Shown piece by piece: positions 32,844 through 43,200 of a stretch of DNA of 64,000 bases. The DNA lies in NCBI GenBank assembly GCA_026636295.1, contig CP089453.1, positions 806,001 to 870,000 of the forward strand, in the 5' to 3' direction. Numbering within the stretch: position 1 is the first letter of the stretch; the number at the start of each line of letters is the position of its first letter. The position numbers and the translations under genes are program-made. Below the pieces are notes generated by a model. The model worked only from the letters and a program-made list of their open reading frames with translations. It ran no database searches and was not told the origin of the DNA. Source of the DNA: Medakamo hakoo (Eukaryota; Chlorophyta; Trebouxiophyceae; Coccomyxaceae).

Positions 32844-35351
32844 TCACTCCCCGACCAGCCCCGCCGCCCGCAGTGCCGCGACTTCGGCTGCCAACGCCGC
32901 CTCCCGGCGCGCGCCCGCCCGCACCGCCGCCTTCAGCTCCGACACCGCCCGCGCCGTCTCGGGCCCGGGCGCGCGCGCCACGGCCGCCCGTGCCGCCGCC
33001 GCGTCCGCTTCGGCGGCGGCGGCGCGGGCGTCGGCCGCGGCCGTCGCGCCCGCGGCCGCGACCAGGCGGCGGGTGAGCGCGCGGGCCTTGGCCGCCGCAT
33101 CGGCCGCCGCCGGGTTGACCGCGCCCACCGTCCGCCACCGGTGCACGTTGGCAGGGGAGGCCAGCTCGGCGCGCAGCGCGGCCACGCGCGCCCGCTCCCG
33201 CAACAGCGCCCGGGCCAGGCCGACGGCCTCGCGTTTCAGGGACGCGGCCGCGCGCGCGCCGGCGGCCGCGCCGCGCGCCGCGCGCCGGGCGGCCGCCAGG
33301 TCCAGGGCCGCGCCACGCAGGGCGGATTCCCTGGCGGCCAGGTCGGCGCGCGCGGCGGCCAAGGCCGCGTCCCGGTCCGCGACGGCGTCCCGGGCGGCGG
33401 CCGCGGCCGCCGCGGCGGCGGACGCGTCGGCCCGGGCCGCGTCGCGCGCGGACAGGGCCGCCTCGCGCCCCCGGGCCGCGCGCTCGGCGCGGTCGCCCTC
33501 CGCCGCGGCGGCCCGGGCTGACGCGGCGGCCGCGGACCGGGCGTCATCCGCGTCGGCACGGGCGGCGGCAGCGGCCGCCTGAGCCGCGTTGGCCAGCGCC
33601 GTCGCCGAGTCCCGGTCTTTCAGCGCCCGCGCGGCGCGCGCCTCGGCGTCCGCCCGCGCCGCGGCTTCGGCCGCTGTCGCGGCGCGCGCCTCGTCCGCCG
33701 CCCGCCCCGCGGCAGCCGCCGCCTCGCCCGCCGCCACGGCAGCCGCCCGAGCGTCCGACTCACCCCGGCGGGCCGCGTCCCGGGCGCTGGCCGCGACGGC
33801 GGCCGCGGTCTCGGCGCGGGCGGCGGCCGCGCCCGCCCGGTGCGCCGCGTCGGCGCGGGCGACGGCTTCTGCGGTTGCGGCGTCCGCCTTGTCCCGGGCG
33901 GCGCGCAAAGCAGCGGAGGCGGACGCGGCGTCAGCGGCGCGGGCTGTGCGCTCACGCGCCAGGGCAGCTTCGGCCGCCGCGCCCGCGGCCGCGGCACGGC
34001 GCAGGCCTTCGATCTCGGCTTCGGCCGCGCGCAGCGCAGCGAGCGCCGCCCGCTCCCGTTCGGTCGTCGCTTCGGACGCGTCGTCCGCCCGCCCACGCGC
34101 CGCACGTTCCAAGGCCAAGGCGCGGTCCGCGTCGGCAGCGCGGGCGGTGGCGGCCGCAGCGGCGGCTTGGGCGTCGGCCGCGGCCGCGGTCGCGGACCGG
34201 GCGACGTCCTGCGCGTCCGCCAACCCCGCCGCCGCGGCGTCCAGCGCTTCTTTCAGAGCCCGCTCCCGGGTTTCCGCCGCCGCGGTCGCGCGGGCTGCGA
34301 GCGCAGCCGCCCGACGGGCGTCTGACGCGGCCGCCAGGGCGGCCGACTCCCCACGCCGGGCGTCGGCGGCTTCGTCGTCCGCTGCCGCCCGGGCTGCCAG
34401 CGCCGCGTCACGGTCCCGTGCGGCGGCCGCCGCGCGCGCGTCGGCGGCCGCGACGGCCCGGCGGGCGGCGGACGCGTCGGACGAGGCAGCAGCGGCTTTG
34501 GTCAGGGCGTCAGACGTCCGGCCTTCGACCTCGGCCAAAGCCGCTTTGGCGGCCGTCGACGCGGCTGTCGCAGCGTCCGCCGCCGCCGCCGCCCGGCGCT
34601 CGGCCCGCCCGGCCGCGGTCGCCGCACGCACCGCCGCCGCCGCTTCCTCCCGCGCCTCCTCCGCGCGCGCCCGCTCGGCTTTGATGGCGGCTTCCGCGGC
34701 TTTGCGGGCCAGGGTCTCGGCTTCCAAAGCGGCGCGGGCGGCGCCGACCTCACGCCGCGCGGCCGCAGCTTCCGCTTCTGCGGCCACCCGCCCGGACCGC
34801 GCGCGCTCGGCCTCTGCTTCCGCCGCGGCCGCGGCCGCGCCGGCGGGCCCGCCCGACTCTTCCACCGCTTTTTCCAGGGCGGCAATGTCGGAACGGAGGG
34901 CGTCTATCTCTTCCAAGGCAGCGGCTTCCTGTGGCGGTGGTGGTGGGGTGGGGGGTGAGGGGGTGTGTGTGCCCGTTCGCCTTCCCCACACCACTGCCAC
35001 CCCACACGCCATCCACCCTCCGGGGTGAGTGTGCCTCACCCGCTCGCGGGCCGTGTCGGCCGCCTCCCACGCCCGGGCGACTTCCTCGCGCAGCGTGGAT
35101 TCCACGGCCGCGTGGACGGCCGCGGCGTCCGGGTCGGTCGGCTGTGGAGGAGGAGGGGGAGGCGGCGGCGGGCGCTCGCCATCCTCGTCGCCCTCCAGCA
35201 CGGCCGCCAGGCGCGCGCGCGCGTCGGACTCGACGCCGTCGGCGGCGGCGCGGACGGTGGCGAGGGCGGAGGTGAGGTCTGCTTCTTCAGAGGGTGTGTC
35301 CAGGCCTTCGTCGCCGTCGGGGACGGGGTCCAAGGTCGGGGTGGCGGGCAT
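32844..35351 (-). CDS. Alanine-rich long coiled-coil protein
   Basis: Two exons, 35351-35040 and 34928-32844; removal of the 111-nt intron (GTGAGG...CCACAG on the minus strand) gives 798 residues. The intron length is a multiple of three and has no stop, so retention would only insert 37 residues. Residues 1-100 are acidic with a proline run. From about residue 110 to the end the protein is an almost uninterrupted Ala/Glu/Arg/Asp helix with heptad-like spacing (for example EEIDALRSDIAALEKAVEES), TolA- or SMC-arm-like in composition. No enzyme motif, membrane segment or targeting signal is seen. A structural or scaffolding role is a guess. Its start is only 68 bp from the divergent FKBP start. 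Confidence 0.75.
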   Translation of the reverse strand: MPATPTLDPVPDGDEGLDTPSEEADLTSALATVRAAADGVESDARARLAAVLEGDEDGERPPPPPPPPPQPTDPDAAAVHAAVESTLREEVARAWEAADTARERVRHTHPGGWMACGVAVVWGRRTGTHTPSPPTPPPPPQEAAALEEIDALRSDIAALEKAVEESGGPAGAAAAAAEAEAERARSGRVAAEAEAAAARREVGAARAALEAETLARKAAEAAIKAERARAEEAREEAAAAVRAATAAGRAERRAAAAADAATAASTAAKAALAEVEGRTSDALTKAAAASSDASAARRAVAAADARAAAAARDRDAALAARAAADDEAADARRGESAALAAASDARRAAALAARATAAAETRERALKEALDAAAAGLADAQDVARSATAAAADAQAAAAAATARAADADRALALERAARGRADDASEATTERERAALAALRAAEAEIEGLRRAAAAGAAAEAALARERTARAADAASASAALRAARDKADAATAEAVARADAAHRAGAAAARAETAAAVAASARDAARRGESDARAAAVAAGEAAAAAGRAADEARAATAAEAAARADAEARAARALKDRDSATALANAAQAAAAAARADADDARSAAAASARAAAAEGDRAERAARGREAALSARDAARADASAAAAAAAAARDAVADRDAALAAARADLAARESALRGAALDLAAARRAARGAAAGARAAASLKREAVGLARALLRERARVAALRAELASPANVHRWRTVGAVNPAAADAAAKARALTRRLVAAAGATAAADARAAAAEADAAAARAAVARAPGPETARAVSELKAAVRAGARREAALAAEVAALRAAGLVGE

Positions 35352-35419
35352 CGAGTGTCGCCGCTTGTGTTTGATGGACAGAGTGAGAGGCGGCGGCTGT
35401 GAGAGCAGGCAGCAGAGAT
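35352..35419. promoter_or_regulatory. 68-bp spacer between divergent coiled-coil (-) and FKBP (+) start codons
   Basis: Only 68 bp lie between two divergent ATGs. The 5' leaders and core promoters must overlap each other or extend into the coding regions. It contains a GAGAGG/GAGAGC element and no TATA box. Confidence 0.5.
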
Positions 35420-36252
35420 ATGTTGCGCTTAGCCGCTCGTGAGTTCGCCGCTCAGGCCTTTGCCGCTCGCACCGCCCGCCGCATCCAAACTTTCCGTCCA
35501 GTCATGGGTGTCGATGTGGAAACCATCTCCCCAGGCAAGTCATTGTTGTTTGTTTTGGAGGGCGACTAGCGGCCGGGCGGAAGTTTTTTTTGTGTCGGCC
35601 ATCGCTCTCACGCGCCGGCCATCGCTCTCACGCGCCACCCACGACAATGCTCGTCCACACAGGCGATGGCGTCAACTACCCCAAGAAAGGCCAGGTGAGG
35701 TGGAAGCGTGCATGATGACACACTCTATGCGCGCGGCGGAAGGCGATGTGGGGTCCAGGAAGAGGGTGTGCGGGGCGAACAAAGCCAGGTTGCTTGCTGG
35801 CATGGGCACCGACCTCGCGGAGTGCCGCGAACCTGGCCGCCCTCACTCATGTCTTCGTCCTTCTCCCGCCACCACATGTTTCAGACCGTCATCGTCCACT
35901 ACACCGGCACGCTGACCAACGGCAAGAAGTTTGATAGCTCTCGCGACAGGAACGATCCGTTCCGGTTTACGCTGGGTGTCGGCCAGGTGAGAATGAAGGC
36001 GGAGGAGGGGGGGGGGGTGTTTTCGTCGCGCGACCTCGCCGCTCGACCAGTTGCTCATCCGTCGACGCCCTCCGCACCCCGTCACAGGTCATCAAAGGCT
36101 GGGATGAAGGTGTCGCCAAACTTTCGAAAGGTGAGCGCGCCAAGCTGACCTGTTCTCCGGACTACGCGTACGGCGACCGTGCGGTTGGCGGCGATTTAAT
36201 TCCCGCCAACTCGACCCTAATCTTCGATGTCGAGCTCATTGACTTCAACTGA
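35420..36252 (+). CDS. FKBP12: FKBP12-type peptidyl-prolyl isomerase with alternative N-terminal presequence
   Basis: Four exons, 35420-35534, 35663-35694, 35885-35986 and 36088-36252; 137 residues from the first ATG or 109 from the second (35504). The 109-residue form starts [13 protein letters not shown] and is a complete FKBP12 fold: [46 protein letters not shown] and [11 protein letters not shown], with the FK506-pocket Tyr, Asp, Trp and Tyr in place. The extra 28 residues are basic, Ala/Phe-rich and nearly free of acid (MLRLAAREF, then [11 protein letters not shown]), like a mitochondrial presequence. Intron 1 appears to be a GC-AG intron (AG|GCAAGT), since no GT donor gives the right phase. 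Third positions are noticeably less GC-rich than in neighbouring genes. Confidence 0.93.
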
Positions 36253-36616
36253 GCCCGTGGCAACTGGCTAGCGGTACAGCCTCGGACTGCGCGCCGTCAA
36301 ACAAGAAAAAGGACGGATAGGAACGGCCGGCACGTCGTCAAACAGAGCGGTCGAGGTTGGTTTTTTTTTCCATCCCCACCACCTCTGCCGCCCATCCACC
36401 CCTTCCAAGAAAATCACTCCCCTCCTGCGTGCCAGCTCGTCGGCAGCGCCAGCCTTCACACCACTCCATCGCACTTGCATGCCCGCGATGTGGCGCCCTT
36501 GGGGTGGAAGGCTGCGTGCGCGTCCAATAACCTGAAGCGAGTGTAAAACACACCGAAACACGAATAAGAGCTGGCCAGCCACACCGCCGTCCCTTTTTCT
36601 GCCGCGCGGCGCACGC
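36253..36616. promoter_or_regulatory. Spacer between FKBP and the 36617 gene
   Basis: 364 bp with the FKBP 3' end and the promoter of the next plus-strand gene. A T run lies at 36360-36370. Otherwise no recognisable feature. Confidence 0.4.
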
Positions 36617-37546
36617 ATGCACCGCCTCCGCACGCTCCTGGCCGCCTCCCCACTGTCCTTGTCCATGCCGCCCAAGCGTGCTGCCGTGCGTGCAGCGGCC
36701 ACATCACCTCAAAGAGATGGCGGTGCGCAGGCGAAGAAACGCCGGGCGCCGGCGGTGAAGGCCGACCCCGACGCGCCACGCGCGCCACCAACCTCGGCCG
36801 CCGTCAAGGCAGAAGCCAAGCCGACCGCTGCTGCTGTCAAGAAAGAGCCGCCGTCCAAACCCCGCCCGGCCTGCTTCTCCCCACACACGGCCCCGCTCCC
36901 CGTCCGTGCTCGCTGCGGGCGCCTCCGCTTTGCCGACCTCCCTCCAAACCTCGCCAAAACCTTCCGCCCCCGCCTCACACCAAAGGACGTCATCCAGGCG
37001 GGCTCGTTCGGCGGCATCTACTTTCGGCCCGACGGCGGCAAGAAAGGCATCTACGGCCGGTACGTGGACATCGACCCCGCCGAATTTCCGGCCGACTGGT
37101 TTGCGGGCCTGCCCGTCGACGCGTACGCGGCCCGGCGGTACGACGCCCGCCGCAACGCGTACGGTGTGAAGGCGGGGCAGGACCAAGCGTTCTGGGAGGA
37201 GAAGGGCTGGATACGCAAGGACCTGGACCCGCGCGGCTGGTTTCACTGGTACTGTCGGTTTTACCTGGGGAGGCGGACGACGGACGGGGAGGACGAGCGC
37301 CAAATCTCGCGGTGGAACGGCGTGGCGGGCGCAAAGGGGCGGTGGCGCCGTGCCCTCGCCAACAAAACGGCGGCGAAAGGCCTGCCCGCCGACCGCGCGC
37401 ACGAAGCCTCTCCTGTGATTTCGCAGACGCTGCTGCACTGGGCGGACAAGCTGGTGGAGAAAGACGTGCGCGAGGCGCGGGCGAGGGTGGGTGGCGGCGG
37501 TGGCGGGGGCGGTGGCGGTGGTGGGGCTGAGGACGACGACGAGTGA
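36617..37546 (+). CDS. Conserved hypothetical protein with GSFGG...DPRGWFHWYCRFY core
   Basis: Single exon, 309 residues from 36617, or 293 from the ATG at 36665 (MPPKRAAVRAA). The N-terminal 90 residues are basic and disordered (AKKRRAPAVKAD), compatible with a nuclear protein. The core (about 115-290) reads LTPKDVIQAGSFGGIYFRP, then FPADWFAGL, NAYGVKAGQDQAFWEEKGWI, DPRGWFHWYCRFYLGRR, RQISRWNGVAG and TLLHWAD. I recall this Trp/Tyr-rich core as a widespread uncharacterised family in fungi and algae; it has no assigned function that I know. The C-terminus is a glycine run plus an acidic end. It is convergent with the HECT-like gene. Confidence 0.8.
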   Translation: MHRLRTLLAASPLSLSMPPKRAAVRAAATSPQRDGGAQAKKRRAPAVKADPDAPRAPPTSAAVKAEAKPTAAAVKKEPPSKPRPACFSPHTAPLPVRARCGRLRFADLPPNLAKTFRPRLTPKDVIQAGSFGGIYFRPDGGKKGIYGRYVDIDPAEFPADWFAGLPVDAYAARRYDARRNAYGVKAGQDQAFWEEKGWIRKDLDPRGWFHWYCRFYLGRRTTDGEDERQISRWNGVAGAKGRWRRALANKTAAKGLPADRAHEASPVISQTLLHWADKLVEKDVREARARVGGGGGGGGGGGGAEDDDE

Positions 37547-37675
37547 TTGTAGCAAAAAAAAAAACGGAAAGAATGCAGTGTTACAGAAAAGAAGGCTCGT
37601 CTCTCACTCTCCCGTCACGGGCGGAAAGGCAAAAATGCAGAAAAAAAGAATCGTTGTCTCTGAGCGTGAAAATTG

Positions 37676-37692
37676 GATGGATGGATGGATGG
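37676..37692 (+). repeat. GGAT microsatellite
   Basis: Four tandem GGAT units lie in the convergent 3' space between the 36617 gene and the HECT-like gene, followed by an A run. Confidence 0.8.
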
Positions 37693-37754
37693 AAAAAAAA
37701 AGAAGAGATCTGAGACCCTCCTCCTCGACCTTGCCCGTCGAGGAGGAGGCTCTC

Positions 37755-40072
37755 TCACTCTTCACCCATCGCCGTCGCCATGGCCACCAGGTCGATCGCG
37801 CCACCTCCCCCGCCCATCCCACCCGCTTTACGCAGCGTCAGTGGCGGCGGGTGCGTCAGGGCGGGAGGCGGCAAAGCGGCCGCGATGGCCGCGGCCAGGG
37901 GGCCGGACGCGGCGCGCGAGGCGAGGCCGACGCCAGACGCGTGGTTTTCGACGGCCGGGCCGCCGCCACAATGGGCGTGCGCCCGCAGTTCCGCCATGGT
38001 GCTGAAGGCTTGTGGCCCCGCGACGAGCGTGGCCAGGTCCGAGGGCGTGAACCGCCAGCGGGCCAGGGCGGCGCGGTCGGCCGCGCTCGCCCACCCGCCC
38101 GCGAGCGCCGAGTGCTGCCACGCGACGGCCGTGACCAGCAGCTCCCGCGCCGCCGCCCGCTCAAAGGCCCGGCGGGTGGTCATCAAGGACATGCCTTGCG
38201 ACGACAGCAGGCGCTCGTAGTCGCGCGGGCGCAGAGCCGCGGCGGCGCGGATGGCGGCAGCAGAGTCGGCGTCGAGTTCTGAGAGCGCCTCCAGCGACGG
38301 CTCCCAGCCCGCCCGGCCCGCCGTGAGCTTGGCGAACAACAGCGGCGGGAAAGGCACGCCGCCCAGTGGGGCGCGCGCGGCCAAAGACTGGGCCAGGAGC
38401 CAGCCCGCCAGGCGGTACCCGGCCTCCGCCGCCGGGGTGTGGGGCACGCCCGGCGCAAACCACAGGGCGCCGGCAGACGGCGCGAACGTGAACAGGCCGC
38501 GGGCCGAGCCGGCCGCGCCGCCGTCGTCAGCGCCGTCGGCGTCCCCGACGCACCCCTCCAACCCAGCCAGCTCCCGCCCGGCCAGGTTGAACAGTTCCAG
38601 GACGGCGGCCCGGCCAGTCACGGCGGGCTTGCCCCCACCGACGACCGTGGGACGCAGCGTCCACGCGCCGCCGCCGTCTAAGGCGCCCGCCGCGCGGGCC
38701 GCAGCCGCGATGGCGGGCAAGACGGACCCGCGCGTGGCGGTGAAGCGCAGGGACCGGCGTGGACCCGCGGCCGCGCCGTGCGCTTCCGCGACGGCGGCGC
38801 GGGCGGGCGCGGACAGAGCGACCGCGACCGTCCCTGGGCGGGCGCCCAACGCTGCGGCCAGGCGCGTCCACGCCGCCCACCGCCCATCTTGTGGCGTGGC
38901 GCTGGAGGACGTGGAGGCGGCGGCGGGCGTGGGAGGGGAAGGCCCGTCGTCCCCTTCACGACTGGGCGTGGCCTCGCGCGCGGGCGGCGTGGTCGAGCCG
39001 TCGTCCTCGCCCTCGTCCTCGCCGACGTCCGCTCCCGCCAGGCCACCGTCCACCAGGCGGGCTAAGCGGTCGACGGACCCGACCTCAAAGAGTTCGGGCG
39101 GGTAGGGCAGGCCCGCCGCCGCGGCGGCGCGTTCCAAGGCATTCAGGTAAGCCAGGCACCGCGCGACGGTGGGGCCGGGCGACGCGGCCGCCGCTGCCGC
39201 CGCCGCTTCCTCAGGAGTGGGCAGCGACCCGTCGTCGCGGGCGCTGGCCGCAATGGCGGCCGTCACAGCGGGGACGGCGGCGGCCAGGGCGTCCAGGCGC
39301 GCCGCCGCCGCTTCGACGCTGGAGCTGGCAGTGCGCAGCGAGGCAGAGGTCGCGGCCGACGGCCCGTCCGCCGCCGTCGTCTGGCTCAAGGCCGCGGCCG
39401 CCGGTTCCAGGGCGTCCAAGACGGGGTCTAAGACGGCGTTGATGGAGGCTTCGAGCGAGGTGGCGCGGGCTCTGTGCGGGAGTGTGAAGTGGAGAAGAGA
39501 GGGCGGGGAAGGTGAAAAGGGGGCGCGGGGCGACGAGTGTGCGCGTTTTTCTCGGATGGTCCAAGAGGCTAGCGCGGCGGGGGGCGGACGCAGCCCGAAA
39601 GAGCCGGCTTGCCACCCACTGGCGCGGTCTGTTGTCCACCTCTCACCACATCAGGCTCAAGCTTGTGGCCTGCAGCATGCCTTTGCGCCGGACTGGACGG
39701 GCGCAGAAGGCTTGGATGCGCCGCGCGAGGAGCGTCCACTCTCAGCGCGCGCGGCTAGCGCCGATGCCACGGAGGCCGCGCATGCGGTCGCCCGCCGCCG
39801 CCCCCGCCCCACACCAAAGAAACTCACTTGACCATAGGTAGGTCCAGGTTGCGCGTGTACGCCGCCACGTCCGCCCACTCTTCCGCAGCAAACGCGGCAA
39901 AGGGCGAGGCCGGGGCGGAACTCGCGGCCGTCGAGCGCGGCCCACCGCCGACGCCGCACGCGCCGCCACCGACCGCCGACCCGCCCGCCGACGATGCCAG
40001 CGCGTCCCAGTCAATGTCCGAGGCCAGGGGCGAAGTGCCGACATCGGCGTGGGCGGACAGGCAGGCGCCCAT
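37755..40072 (-). CDS. HECT-like protein with predicted N-myristoylation, lacking a visible catalytic C-lobe
   Basis: Two exons, 40072-39828 and 39471-37755, joined in phase 2; 653 residues. The start MGACLSAHAD fits an N-myristoylation site (Gly2, Ser6) with a palmitoylatable Cys4. The middle is Ala/Asp/Pro-rich. From about residue 330 the order of motifs resembles a HECT N-lobe: LRFTATRGSVLPA, GGKPAVTGRAAVLELFNLAGREL, GLFTFAPSAGALWFAPG, YRLAGWLLAQSLAAR, PFPPLLFAKLT and LDADSAAAI. The final 100 residues do not show the usual HECT C-lobe with its catalytic cysteine. The assignment is by eye from motif order, so the family is plausible, not certain. The 356-nt intron (39472-39827) contains nothing recognisable. 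Divergent from the transporter gene. Confidence 0.65.
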
Positions 40073-40293
40073 GGCTGGTTGTGCGGCGTGTTTGGAGTCC
40101 CGACGGAAAAAAAATTCCGAGTGAGAAACGTGGATGGAGAGGAGGCGCGCCCAGTGCACAGCAAAAAAATTTTTGCTCGGCGGGCCGGACCGCGCCGCCC
40201 AATCGCGCGTTTCATCGCTTGGCGAAACACCCACTGGGCGGCGATCAGACGTCCGCGCCCGCTCACGCACCGCGGCTGCGCACCAACCCACCC
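40073..40293. promoter_or_regulatory. Bidirectional promoter region, HECT-like (-) / GPH transporter (+)
   Basis: 221 bp between divergent start codons. It contains two A/T-rich islands (AAAAAAAATTCC near 40107 and AAAAAAATTTTTG near 40165) in an otherwise GC-rich setting. Confidence 0.5.
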
Positions 40294-43200
40294 ATGGCGC
40301 CCGGCGCGGCCGACGGTTCGGCCGGAGGCAATGGCAGCCCGGCCGCACCGCCGCCGCCGCGCTCGCCCGTCGCCCGCCAGTCCTCGCTCCTGTCCGACTT
40401 CCTGGAGGCCAAGGGAGCACTGGACGAGGTTGGGGAGGTTCACCTGCCGCCGCCGACGGATTTGAGGCCGCGTGTGGGTGCGTGTGAGAGGGAAGGCGCC
40501 GAGCGCTCGGCGCGCACCCGCCGGGCCCCAGGCTGATCCATCCATCCATCCCTCCCATCCCGCCCTCTCCCTCACGCCCTCTTGTCGCGCCCCCCCCACG
40601 CCCCGACACACGACGCCGCAGACAAGCTCCCCCTCCTCACAAAACTGGCCTACGGCGCCCCCTCCCTCGCCACGTCCTCCCTCTCCTTCCTCGTCTCCGT
40701 CTACCTCAACGACTTCTACCTGTCCCTCGGCGCGCCGCTGGCGTTCCTGACCTTCTTCATCGCGGTCGCCCGGTCCATGGACATCCTGGTCGACCCCACG
40801 ATCGGTGAGGGGGTGGGGGAGGGGCTGCAGCGTGGGCAGGAGGGCGGGAGGAGGAGGGGGACACCGGCCTGCACGCGCACCCATCCCCACCCCCCACCCC
40901 CCACCCCCCACCCCCCATCCACCAGGCAACTGGACAGACCGGACCCGCACCCGGTGGGGCCGCCGCCGCGTCTTCACCGCGACCGGCTGCCTGTTCTACG
41001 GCACCTTTTTCTTCCTGCTCTTCTCCCCGCCGACCGCGATCATCCTGGGCAGCAAGGCGCACAAGCTGGCGGCCGGGGAGGACATCCACCCGGCCGCGGG
41101 CTCGCACATGCCCGTCGTCCTGTGGTTTGGCTTTTTCTACTGGCTGTTTTACCTGATGGACTCCTACTCCAACGTCCCGTACGAAGCCCTGGGCCCCGAG
41201 CTGACGGACAGCGAGGCGGAACGCAACAACCTGTTCTTCGTGTCCAAGCTGTTCAACATGGCGGGCATGCTCCTGGGCGCCGCGCTGCCCGCCGTCCTGC
41301 AGGGCGGCATCCGCCGGGCCGGGTCCGTGCCCGGCATCAAGGCCTACTGCCCGGCCCTGGTGGCGGGCGCGTCGCGCGCGCCGACGGGCGGGATCCGGCT
41401 GCAGCCGCCGCCCTACATCGGCACGGGCGTGGGCGGCGCGCCGCCCGGCGCGTGCGTGCCGTCCGCCCTGTGCGCGGGCGGCGCGGGCAAGTACTGCTTC
41501 CGCAACGCGCAGGGCGTCCACTTCGAGACGTCCATCCCGTCCGTGCTGCACTCGTGCAAGGCATCGCTGGCGGCCGCCATGAGCGCGGCGCCGCCGCCCC
41601 CGCCCGCGTGCGGGTCGGTCGTCGTCGGCCCCGACGCGCCCTGCCCCTTCGCCGCCGAGTGCGTCAACTTCACGGGCTACAAGCTGTCCGCCCTGGCGGC
41701 CAACCGGGCGGCGTTCGCCGCCCTTGCCGGCGGCTTTGGCCTGTACTACATCGCGTCCGTCGCCTTCATGGTGTGGCGGGTGAAGGAGCGGCCGCTGCTG
41801 GGGGAGGCGGCCAACCCCGTGCCGCTCGTCCCGTCCTTCATGCGCGCCTTCAAAAACGTGGCTTTCCGGCCGTTGCTGGTGGCGTGGGCGCTGGAAGCGT
41901 TGGGGCTGAGCAGCCTGACGACCATGGCGCCATTTTTCATCCGGTGAGTCGGGGTGCGGCGGGCGTTCTTTTTTTTTGCTGCTCTCCCCACCACTCACCC
42001 TCCCTCCATCCCCACCCATCCCCACCCATCCGTCCACGCGCCACTGCCCCCTCCTCCCGCCCACCCGCCCCCTCCTCCCGCCCACCCGCCCCCGCCCCCC
42101 ACCACTCACCTCAACCTCGACCCACCTCACCTCACACACAACAGCTACGTCGTCGAAGCCGACGGCCCCGTCGCCGCCGCCAAGGGCCGCGCCATGGACC
42201 CCACGACCGTCCTGGGCGCCGGGTCGATGCTCATGCTGCTGGTCGGCATGCTGTCGTCCGCGTTCTGGTTGGCCATGGTCAAAAAGTTCGGCAAGTGGCG
42301 CGTCTGGATCCTGGTGTCGACGGTCGGGTCGCTCATCCCGCTGCTCTTCTTCATCCCGCAGACGGGCAACCCGTACATGACGATCGCCTTCATCGCCGCC
42401 AACGGCTTCACCATCTCCGCGGGCGCCTTCATCACGTCCGCCCTGCTGTGCGAGTGCATCGACGTGGACGAGTTCAACAACGGGTCCCGGTCGGAGGGCG
42501 CGTTCATGGTCTTTGCGACGCTGCTGCCCAAGTTTGTCGCCATCCCCGCGTCGGCCGTCCCGCTGACGTTTGTCAACGCGCTCGGCTTTGTGCCGCCCGT
42601 CCAGGTGCGCGCGTGCGTGCGTGGGAGGGTGGAGAGGGGGTGGTGGCGGGGCGCCCCTTGGCTTTGATCGCGGCGCTGGGCGCCCCCCCACACCCGTCGC
42701 CCTCGCCCTGACGCACCACTCCCCCCACCTCGCCCACACTCACAAAAAAAAACAGGGTGTGAGCCAAAAGCAGCCCGACCGCGTGCGCTGGTTCATCCAG
42801 GGTGCCTTCATCGCGCTGCCGACGCTGTCCGCCCTGACCGCCCTCATCTTCAAGCTGCGCTTCCCCATCAAGACGGAGGCCATGTCCAAGACCATCCAGG
42901 ACGGCATCGCCGCGCACGCGCGGGGCGAGGCCGTGCCCAACCCGCTCGTCCCCGGCGCGCCCGCGACCCACCTCCTGCGCCTGGACAACGAGGAGGAGCG
43001 GCGGGACGTGTGGCGGTACGAGTGCTTCTCCGTCCGGCTGTTGGACGAGCTGCTGCGCACGGGCAGCCCGGCGGTCGTGGTGCGGGAGATGGGCATGCAC
43101 GTCGGCCTGGCCCTGTTTTGCGTGGCGGCCGCGCTGGCCTTCACGGCCGGCACCGCGCGCTGGATCGCGCACCCGTCCCTGTCCATCCTGCCCGTGCTGG

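Noticed and set aside
33589-35028. Plus-strand open frame of 479 codons opposite the coiled-coil gene
   Set aside because: Almost only Ala, Ser and Arg; the mirror image of a GC-biased alanine coiled coil. The minus strand has heptad structure and a sensible intron.
39472-39827. Coding exon inside the HECT-like gene intron
   Set aside because: Frames are open by chance but have no motif, and exon 1 joins exon 2 in the right phase without it.
40435-40480. Alternative donors for transporter exon 1 (after 40428, 40471 or 40473)
   Set aside because: Sites after 40428 and 40473 give the wrong phase; the one after 40471 (GTGTGG) is in phase but weaker than GTGCGT after 40477, which also yields a sensible junction (RPRV then DKLPLL).
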